Origin: Nectonema munidae
Taxonomy: Eukaryota > Nematomorpha > Nectonematoida > Nectonematidae
Direction: 5' to 3'
DNA: 64,000 bases
Assembly (NCBI GenBank): GCA_030549495.1
Contig: JAUIRK010000894.1
Coordinates: 1,116,001-1,180,000 of the forward strand
In this document: one piece after another, positions 56,246 to 64,000 of the stretch
Numbering within the stretch: position 1 is the stretch's first letter
Layout: each line of letters opens with the position of its first letter
Notes under the pieces: model-generated
What the model was told of the DNA's origin: nothing
Seen by the model: the letters and a program-made list of their open reading frames with translations, nothing else
Database searches by the model: none
Position numbers and translations under genes: made by a program

Positions 56246-57207
56246 CAGCTGACTACATCTAATCCAAAAATAACTCGTTCGGAGCTTCGTTAATCCGGAA
56301 CTTTCGTTATTTCGGACATCTTTAATTTAGTAAAATTATTGATTCAATTAACAACTGACCTTCTTGAAGGTTTAGTGAAATCGGGGTCCGAACAAAATCC
56401 TCCCTCCCCCTGGACAAAATCCCTTCTCTCAAAATGAGAAAGAGGACAGAACCCCCCTCTCTTTTAAACACAAAAACTTGATTTTAATATTAGAGTTCGT
56501 ATTAACACAAGCCATAAATGTGACTTTAATATTAGAGTAATACAAAAACTTGATTTAAATATTAGAATTAGTGTTAACAAAACACAAAAAGGACGTGTAC
56601 AGAAAAAAGACCTACCTGACAAAATCCCTCCCTTCAGAATGAGATAGAGGACACCGCCCCCCCCCCCTCGCAAAATCATAGCATAATTGAGCGTGTATAT
56701 TACATAACATTGTTTTTTAGTACACATTTAAAAAAATTCACTTTTATTCTAGCAAATGATACAATATTAGGCAAAATTCACATTATTGAGTTTAAAGGTA
56801 AGAAAGAATCTCTTCCTCATGAGAAAGGGGGAGGGGGGGGGGGGGATTTTGTCAGAGGGATTTTGTCCTACACCTTGTAAAATTAAAAGTTTCATAAATC
56901 AAGAAGAATTAATGAGTCTTTATATATTGCAAGAAAAACTCATTAGAGAAAGACCAAAGCACCTAAAACAATAAGTTTAAAAGAAATGTTCAAAAATTGT
57001 CTACAACCAGCAGAATCAGTACATCTGAAAATTAACTTACAAATTCTAATGCGCAATAATTTTTTGTTGTACTTTTAGCACTAAATTGACATCTGACATT
57101 GATTTTTATTTCGAGTCAAGTTTATTGTGAGAGAAATACAAATCCGGGAAAATCAATAATTCGGAAAGGCCGAATCCCGAGCATTTTGAATTAGTGATAC
57201 TCGACTG
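56246..57207. mobile_element. Pogo/Tigger-type MITE interrupted by a fold-back element
   Basis: The left end, after a TA, is cagctgactacatctaatcc with 'cggagcttcgttaatccgg'. The right end has 'ttcggaaaggccgaatcccg' and 'gatactcgactg', giving an imperfect terminal inverted repeat of about 70 bp in the style of pogo elements (CAGTCGACTCTCGCTAATCCG). The right flank is CA instead of TA. A separate G/C-rich fold-back element occupies 56381-56872. Confidence 0.6.
56381..56872. repeat. Fold-back element with GGACAAAATCCC repeats
   Basis: The motif ggacaaaatccct and its close variants occur at 56405-56430 and 56625-56645, and inverted at 56845-56870 (gggattttgtcc), next to C-runs and G-runs of ten or more. 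Between them are direct repeats of 'aacttgattttaatattaga'. It looks like a small non-coding fold-back transposon. The homopolymer lengths may be unreliable. Confidence 0.55.
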
Positions 57208-59798
57208 CACCCTCATACATTAAATAGCCAAATATAATTAAGGTAAATATTCTACAGCAATATCGGCTGAGAATTTTTCTTCACTGACTTACCAAGATTT
57301 CAAATATCCTGGAGAATTTGAATGAAAACAAGCATTCAAGTTCTGACAAAATAGCGGTGCAATTAAAATAAGCAAGACTGAAAAATAAATGATCTAGGAT
57401 TGATTGCTTATTGATTTTAGTCACAATTTCAAGATCATTTGTTTTATCTAAAGGTTGTGCTATTCCTTAAATGAGAGTGATTTTCTCTCAATTGACGAAT
57501 TGTTAGCGCTTTTTATGCCTACCTATGAGTTGTAAGACAAGGTTTCAAATATCAAACTTACAATTAATGCAGGAGAGAATGAAATAGCGATAATCTATAA
57601 ATAATCTCAACAATGACTGCCTCTTCTTTCAAACTGGATTATATGTGTTACCTAGTTTCTCAGAGTGAATGTCAAGAGCCTAACCCTATCTTCAAGGCAA
57701 TTACTTTCAAAAGACCTATAAGTTTCAGTTATACGCATTCACGAAAGCTCAGCAAGAACACTTTTAGTCGATAATTAATATTATTAAAATTCATGAAAAC
57801 GGTTTCATGTCAAAGGTTCTTGCATAAGAAAAGAAATTGCACACAATTAAGCATGCTATTTATTTCGTGCTTAGCAACCATCACGCCTCATATGGATTTC
57901 TTGCTAAATTTTAATTAGTTTTTATGCAAATTAATTAAAAAAATTCGTACTATGCTTGAGATGGTTAATCAAAGTTTTGTGATTTTGATTTAAGAGTCGG
58001 CTTGGGGATCGAACCCTTGACCTTCAACTATTATGTAGGAGATACACCCTAACAACCATTGAGGCTCAGTAGATTAAGGTAGAAATAAAAGAAAAGGGAA
58101 AAAATATATATATACTACAAAGATACAGAAATACGTCATAAGGGCATCAATATTAAATAAGCAGTATAGAACAGGGATATCATTCCTTGGTTTTAAATGA
58201 AGATCTTGATTTTTTGAAACAATCATTGGTTTCCATGTTTCTTACATTTTAATCTTGGGTTTTTTTCAAATATTTACTAGTAGTTTTTAACCCTTCAAAA
58301 TGTGGATAAAAGGAAGTTTAATGATTCAAAAAGATTTCTATCAAATTTTTTAAATTTCTTTACTTTCTTCGTGGATAAAAGCATATGGCGCATGGATTTC
58401 GTATTTCCATAAGTCTAAATCAATGTCAACGAAACTTTAAAGTTTAAACAACAATGGATTCAAGAGACTTTAACTGCAGAGCTTCTAGGCTTTACTTAGG
58501 TAAACTAAATCATTTGTCAATGTTTAAAGTTTTCTCTTACTTTTTTTAAGTAAAATCTTTAAAAAAATAACGAATTTTAATTATGATGAAAATTTAAAAA
58601 TAACAGATTACATGAAATTACAGACGGTTTAATAAATTGTTCCAAGTATTTAAAGTATTCTAAATCCATGAAAATATTAACTCATTCTGTTGAAAGATAT
58701 TTTTCTCAAATGAACATTACATGTTCTGCCAAAACAATACATAACGAAAAAAATCGCTTCAGGTGTTGCTTGGAAACCAAAAAAGGATTAAGGTCAGATT
58801 TACGAGACTGAACAAAACATAAATAGAGTGGAAAAAAACAATCTTGACATTTTTAGCAAATGAAATACCCTAATTTTCTTATTTTTCAATATATTTCATT
58901 AACCTTGGCTTTTCTTTACTAAGTCTAGGTTTATTTTTAATCTAAACGCGAGTTTTTCCAAAACTCATAATGGCATCACTCGATAGAGGAGAAGCATATT
59001 TGATTTTTTATTATAATACGTGATATGCTTAAAAAACAAGGTGTGTCTGAAAAATACAAAATTCCGCGCCTTGGTTAGCAGGCAACTTCTCTGCCTGCCA
59101 GCATTCTCTTTCTTTTCAGACTCGGTGCGAAATAAGATTTTGGATGGGAATAGTTAGCATGGTTCTAGGCGAAAAGTTTCCAGAATACAAAAAATCAAAT
59201 ACAAGTGTGAAAGGGAGCGGCTTAGGCTTCACCAATGCACCACCAACAAAAGAACTTAAAGAGACTTCTTATTGTTATTGTTATACCTCAACAACGCATC
59301 ACAAAGGTAATGACAACATGTGCAAAGGTGAAATAAGAGATATAGTGGGGTAAAGAGACGGGGAGGGAGAGAAGATAAGAACAATTATGTAAAAGTAGTA
59401 GTAATAGATTTTAGTTCTTGTGCTGACCCAGAAAAGAAAGACGAAACACGTGTAAAAGTGTGCAATCGACGCCATTGCCTCTACCAATGTATATAACATA
59501 AAGCTATTTTAATTAAATAGTGGTAGAAGATAGAGAGAGAGATGGGAGTAAGAATAAGTGAGGCAAAGCGATAATCCCTGCGTTCGCAGTACGAGGGCTT
59601 TCCTCGAATCTCGTTTTTTTCACACAAATTAAGAATGATGATTACACAGCGCAATTCAAATGTATCTTCCTAACCGTTTAGAATGAAAAATAAATTTTTA
59701 ATTTGTTTTATAAATTTTTTGATTTTTTAATTCCAACTATTATAGTTAAAAACAGTGATGTTATTTTTAGTTTTTTTTTTAAAAAAAATCAAAATATC
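57208..59798. other. Intergenic DNA
   Basis: No host gene recognised apart from the SINE at 57995-58070. At 58680-58800 the frame HSVERYFSQMNITCSAKTIH is vaguely like a hAT C-terminus but too weak to call. The open frame at 59144-59353 is unassigned. Confidence 0.45.
57995..58070 (-). repeat. tRNA-derived SINE (family 2)
   Basis: On the minus strand it reads ctgagcctcaatggttgtta... tcaagggttcgatcccc. This has A-box-like and B-box (GGTTCGATCCC) spacing like a tRNA, but the acceptor stem cannot pair. It is not the same as family 1. Confidence 0.6.
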
Positions 59799-60571
59799 GG
59801 ATCATATGAAGAACAACCACCCCAACAATTGTGGGTTGGCTATTCTTCAGAAGAGAAATTTTTAGGATATACACTTTGAAATGTGTATTGTATAATTAAA
59901 TTGGAGCGTATACTAAACAAAGTGTTTTTAATCGGATTACACTGATACTGATTTCCTGAAACATACTATATATAATCACTAGTATATGTTTAATCTTATA
60001 ACACTGTATAATCTTGAAACAATATCCTGTTTTGCAAGTAAGCTATATAATATTATAGATGTATACTTATTGTTTATTTTTTTTAATTCTTCTCACAAAA
60101 TGAATTTTCAAGATTTTATTTCGCCTTTACTAAATCAAAATTCTTTATATGTTATTACTTGAATGAAAACTCAAAAACTTTTGAAAACAAAGTGTTTTTG
60201 CTTAGAATGCAATTGTGAAATGAATTGGACAAAATCTTCAAAAGCTATAGATGGTTTTGTATGGAAATGTCAAAAGAAAGCTTGTCTTAAGTTCAAATAT
60301 ACAATTTCAATTCGTTTTTCATCTTTTTTTTAATAAATCAAAAGTTTCTCTTCAAAAATGGATTCACATAATGTATTTATGGACTCAAAATATTGGAGTA
60401 ACAAAAACATCTCAACAAACTAGAATGAGTGAAAAAACACTAATTGATTATTTTTCATTTTTTAGAAAAGTTTGCTATTTGTGGTGGTGGTTCTTCAAAA
60501 GGGTCAGGGGGTGGTTGTTTTTCACTTTCTACTAAGATATTGTCTTGGGGTGGTTATTCTTCATATGATCC
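59799..60571 (+). mobile_element. Merlin-type DNA transposon, internally deleted
   Basis: AAAATATC is repeated exactly on both sides (59791-59798 and 60572-60579). The ends are GGATCATATGAAGAA and its inverted complement, extended by 'aaccacccc', about 25 bp with few mismatches. An 8-bp duplication with GG-starting ends fits the Merlin superfamily (relatives of bacterial IS1016). The interior supports it. From about 60140 the plus strand encodes a cysteine/tryptophan start (ECNCEMNWTKSSK, then GFVWKCQK). At 60330-60475 comes SKVSLQKWIHIMYLWTQNIG, then VTKTSQQTRMSEKTLIDYFS and FFRKVC, the N-terminal block of Merlin/ISXO2-like transposases. The catalytic domain is missing. Confidence 0.85.
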
Positions 60572-60579
60572 AAAATATC

Positions 60580-62637
60580 TATAAAAAAATCTAAGATTTC
60601 GCTTTATTTAGTTTTTTAATTAATTTGTTCAAAAAATTAGGATTTCGATAAAAAGTCGCACTCGTAGGAAAACCGTATTACGAGAGTTTGCAATTTTTAG
60701 GAAATTAATTTTCCTTATTTTTCACAGTAAGGGACTGGTTTAATAATAAAGGGTACTAGAAATTTTATTCATGTTCGGATACCCGTAGAATTGCATTTTT
60801 AATACGTTTGTCTTAGTTACACTCATTTTTTGTTTCTTCATTTAATTAGTAATTTACTCACAAATGCTGATTTATAAAGATAATTTTATTTTAGAATGAG
60901 ACCTTTTGACAACAAAATCATTTTTGGTTTTAACTTACCATTGCCTTCTAGCGAATAATAGTGTTTTGCAAAGAGGCGCCAGGAAGCCATCCCCGACGAG
61001 ATATATTCGATATATCTATGATATATTGACAATCGATCATTATTATTATTATTGGTCAATTTGATGCATCGCAAATTCAAATCAAGGAATCATATGCGTC
61101 CTTTAAAAATGGGGGTTAGATAAAAATGTTAGTTGTTTATGTATGTTATTATGTTAGATCAGGGCGTCATTATTCTTTAAAAGGGCAAATCTAGGTCCGC
61201 TAATTCTTCAAAATGGGCAAGTAGGAGTCCTTCAGAAGCTTCGGTGAATGTGAATATTCAGCTAGGAAATACAGTGGCAACATATCCTCAGGTGGACATA
61301 CTTAGGTCATAATGCAATAAATCTAATGTACATCCCATTCCAAATGTATGTTCAGTATTCTATAAAAGTTTTCTTTATATCAAGTATAGTCAAACCTATG
61401 TTAGGAGATCACCTCAAAAGTGGTCTTTCTGAAGGGAATGAGATTGGTCATTATTGACATGTGGTCGTTAACGCTTTTCGTTGCCATAATAAAGAGCATA
61501 AATTATTATACATTTATATTTTATTATAAAGATTTGGGGTACGAATCTTCATGTGTAAAATTTGGCACTGATCGATTCTTCAGATAAAACCTTATGGTGG
61601 AGTATCTTCATATTTTAACGGTTACGAAAAGAAAAAAAAGCTGCTCTAGACCAGACAATGGACAACTCAGTACGATACTATTGCCCATTCTGACACGATG
61701 GAACTGAACTAAGTTTGGTCAGGAAATAAAACTAGAAAAACTCTCGCATAGGTGAAACATCTTATATGGGATCTACAAATTTTTTGGACGCCATTATAAA
61801 GAAATCACGATTCAATTACAAACACAAGATGCAGCTGGATGATAAGTGTGCCTACTTTTACTTGCGAGAACTGTTGCTATTGAAATGAAGTTGTCGCAAT
61901 GCCTAATCTAGATAAATATATACAATGCCCTTTCTTAACATTAATTATGAAAAGAAACATGTTCAAAAATGAGAAAGTAGATTCACATGAGGGACAACAT
62001 ATCAATCCAAGGCTTACAATTTTTTCTTCACTGAAGACTTTGTGCCATTGTTGATTTTGATGCCTTTTGCAAAAGTTAGTATGTTATCCAGATAGTTAAA
62101 TTTAAATGGATCATTTAGCTCAGAAAATCTATCATTTTCGAAGTTTTTTTAGATCTTTTGAACAATACACGTTTCAGTTCCCTTTTAACTAAAAGAAATC
62201 CCAAATAAAAAGAGACCCACATACTTCAAAAGCTCTCAAATTACATACTAACAAGAGTACCATGATATATCAAATAAATGTATTTTACCTGTAACACATT
62301 CCATATAATAGGATGCACCCTTATCTTGCAAAAGTTTAGATTTAATAATTCTCCAACAGAGTGAATTCGAAGATTACAAAAAATAATTGTGCAATAAGAT
62401 GAATTGTTTTTTACAGCAGTGGACGAGAATAAAAGAATGTTTTGTTTTAATAATGAGAGATTTTTCGCGTCATTAGTGGGCAACCATTGCATTATGAATA
62501 TGCATAAATATGTATGGAATGTAAGATATCACAGAATATGAAAAAGCTATATAAGCTGGTTTTCAAAGATTCAGAAAGAAAAGTGCTCAAGCAAAATACA
62601 AGAGAGTTTATTAGAAAGAAAGGAAAAAGCATAGTTT
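60580..62637. other. Intergenic DNA downstream of POP1
   Basis: No confirmed gene. At 61385 'tatagtcaaacctatgttag' resembles a pogo-type terminus without a partner. (ATT)n lies near 61038-61055. The plus-strand open frame at 62514-62711 overlaps the POP1 end antisense and has no support. One candidate exon is listed separately (60939-60990). Confidence 0.45.
60939..60990 (-). CDS. Candidate first coding exon of an unknown gene
   Basis: On the minus strand an ATG (60990-60988) opens the frame MASWRLFAKHYYSLEGN. After 52 nt it meets a textbook splice donor, AATG|GTAAGTT (GT at 60938-60937). The stretch is less AT-rich than its surroundings. No downstream exon was recognised and I cannot name the protein. 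The frame also continues open through the intron for some distance. It could be a short exon of a small protein or chance. Confidence 0.25.
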
Positions 62638-64000
62638 TCAAAGGAAAGAAGATGGCGACAAGACATCACTCACGAAGGCAGGAAAGTAAGAGAAGGAGGT
62701 TTGATTTTTGAACAAAATCAACACTTTTTTATCTTTAATGGCAAGCTTTCTTTGGGTGCGAAGTAGATTGATGAAGGTTACAAGTGGGATGCACGCATAC
62801 GCTATGCCCTTGCCTTGAAAAATAGAGTAGCCGCCACGAATCACGTATCCGATGATGGGGCGAACATTATACGTGAGCAAGTCGTTATGCCTGATCAAGG
62901 ATAGCCTCTTTGAGTGCTTCTTCTCCACCAAATCAAAAGAGATGTGTCCTTCACCGCCGAATATCGCGGTTATATCCACGTTGTAGGGAGCATGCAAGGA
63001 GGCAACATCTTGAGGTACTCCCCTTTTCAAAGCTTCAATTTTGATCGTGATGAAGGCAGAATGAGTGACGCCAAAAGCATCAATCCTTTGAAGCAGGGAG
63101 TTAGAAGCAGAATTTTGTAAGTCATTACTGGCAAAGGCTAATAGAAGGGCTGCGAGAATATTGGTGATGTTGGAATTACGAATCACGTGGAAATTGGACA
63201 GAGTTTTTGAGTATGTGTTCAAGACGAGTTGCCAGTCAACGTAGAAAGAAGCGTTAAAAGGAAAGTTTCCTAGCACCAGAAGATTTGGCGTATGGCATGG
63301 AGGTGTTTTACGCTTACGAATCTCTTTAATCGATTCTCCTTGAATCGCTGCTTTGTACGCGAGGGAATCAATCATATGATTTGGGAAGGTTAATAAGCCA
63401 CATTCAAAATGAATCTTTTCTGCATTTTCTAAGCCGATTGGAAACGAGCCATTGTATATAAGGGATATCCAGAAAGGCATAAGCCAGTTTTTTGGAAGAA
63501 AAACATCAAAAATGCGGATATGATTGTGGTTTTCTTCAATCTGTGCGCGTAAAGATGCTTTTTCAATGAGAATCATTGGAATGAAGGCCTCATTTTTGCC
63601 TAAAAGTTCGCTATCATCATCATCGATGTCCTTCTTATTCTCTTTAAGGGTATTAAGGTTGGCACTGGGTAAAAAATTTTCGTTGGAAACACTGGACCTA
63701 ACATCACCACAAAAGAGGGGAGGAAAGGAAGTGTCGATGAATTTATTGAAATCAGTGCTTTGTCCTGGTTTTAGCAGTGAAGCACTCAAATCATCCAATT
63801 TGCCAGAGGCTTTCTTGGTTCTTGGCTTGAAAAGTCTTGGATCTTTAACAACCAAACTAAGCGGTACATTGTACATGTGTTTAGAATGCAATTCATTCAG
63901 CAATTGATGTTTGAATTTGTCCTTAAATCCTTTCAAGAGATATGCGTTTTTTTGTAGGCATAGAGCAATCCGTTCAGAGTGTGGTAGTTGGAAAGAGCCA
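62638..64000 (-). CDS. POP1: POP1, RNase P/MRP protein subunit (C-terminal part, runs off the window)
   Basis: POP1 is the largest protein of nuclear RNase P and RNase MRP, which process tRNA precursors and rRNA. The visible 453 codons correspond to roughly the last 45% of the protein. The frame is open to the right edge, so the apparent start at 63936 is only a TTG inside it. Visible blocks are VPLSLVVKDPRLFKPRTKK (63870-63815), then an acidic linker with a DDDDSE run. The POPLD domain follows (about 63580-63320: RIFDVFLPKNWLMPFWISLI then YNGSFPIGLE). The conserved C-terminal module is near 62870-62790 (IIGYVIRGGYSIFQGKGIAY then ACIPL). The end VLILFKNQTSFSYFP parallels the family's 'VLLRNPxSLxYR' terminus. 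Stop TGA. No intron in 1.36 kb. Length and ending are normal for the family. Confidence 0.93.
   Translation of the reverse strand, partial: GSFQLPHSERIALCLQKNAYLLKGFKDKFKHQLLNELHSKHMYNVPLSLVVKDPRLFKPRTKKASGKLDDLSASLLKPGQSTDFNKFIDTSFPPLFCGDVRSSVSNENFLPSANLNTLKENKKDIDDDDSELLGKNEAFIPMILIEKASLRAQIEENHNHIRIFDVFLPKNWLMPFWISLIYNGSFPIGLENAEKIHFECGLLTFPNHMIDSLAYKAAIQGESIKEIRKRKTPPCHTPNLLVLGNFPFNASFYVDWQLVLNTYSKTLSNFHVIRNSNITNILAALLLAFASNDLQNSASNSLLQRIDAFGVTHSAFITIKIEALKRGVPQDVASLHAPYNVDITAIFGGEGHISFDLVEKKHSKRLSLIRHNDLLTYNVRPIIGYVIRGGYSIFQGKGIAYACIPLVTFINLLRTQRKLAIKDKKVLILFKNQTSFSYFPAFVSDVLSPSSFL

Noticed and set aside
57995-58070. A possible tRNA gene on the minus strand
   Set aside because: The B box is good, but the acceptor arm does not pair and no clean anticodon arm was seen. 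A SINE head is more likely.
58680-58800. HSVERYFSQMNI... as a hAT dimerisation motif
   Set aside because: Only a weak resemblance, with no supporting upstream transposase sequence or terminal repeats.
62514-63907. Plus-strand open frames, one rich in Arg/Lys at 62514-62711
   Set aside because: They overlap POP1 antisense and lack recognisable domains. POP1 similarity is decisive for the minus strand.

Overview
This is a eukaryotic, AT-rich window (my estimate is roughly 70% A+T). Its host genes sit far apart in a sea of old and young transposons. The host genes are metazoan. The ligand-gated chloride-channel exons look most like the arthropod GRD / GABA-A alpha-type subunits, so I read the source as an arthropod. 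A crustacean such as a copepod is my guess from base composition and repeat load, and it is only a guess.

Region 1 (1-20.4 kb, minus strand). A GABA-A-type receptor subunit gene is spread over at least 16 kb and hidden in small exons at 267-416, 11975-12201, 14994-15061 and 15987-16103. A possible signal-peptide exon lies at 20241-20373. The exon that should carry the Cys-loop was not found, and the pore exons lie beyond the left edge. The introns are packed with transposons. The most striking is a 6.2 kb element flanked by TTAA (5116-11294), with piggyBac-like 16-bp inverted ends. It carries two unrelated ~150-bp satellite arrays and a nested, apparently intact Tigger/pogo element (7307-9237). 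hAT remnants, a CR1/L2 LINE tail and a tRNA-derived SINE fill other introns.

Region 2 (20.4-35.8 kb). This is a transposon graveyard: a pogo-type terminus, a short hAT with an 8-bp duplication (22142-22996), a Ty3/gypsy-type LTR retrotransposon fossil (24110-26945), and a decayed Tigger holding a nested hAT (26946-29406). It also has a piggyBac transposase gene with all three catalytic aspartates once a 51-bp intron is removed (30745-32589), an older piggyBac fragment beside it, and a hAT MITE with a perfect target duplication (35541-35819).

Region 3 (37.2-39.3 kb, minus). One uninterrupted reading frame encodes a TBC1D12/TBC1D14-type Rab GTPase-activating protein. A two-codon upstream ORF precedes it.

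Region 4 (39.4-62.6 kb). More transposons follow: a 739-bp element with perfect 17-bp inverted ends, three RTE-type LINE copies (one nearly full length, with a PHD-like zinc finger), a snap-back MITE, a decayed piggyBac and a ZBED5-like hAT. There are also SINEs, a pogo-type element with a fold-back insertion, and an internally deleted Merlin element (59799-60571).

Region 5 (62.6 kb to the right edge, minus). The C-terminal part of POP1, the large protein subunit of RNase P/MRP, runs off the window as one open frame.

The host genes do not form a pathway. They are neighbours only in the sense that transposon-filled DNA separates them.
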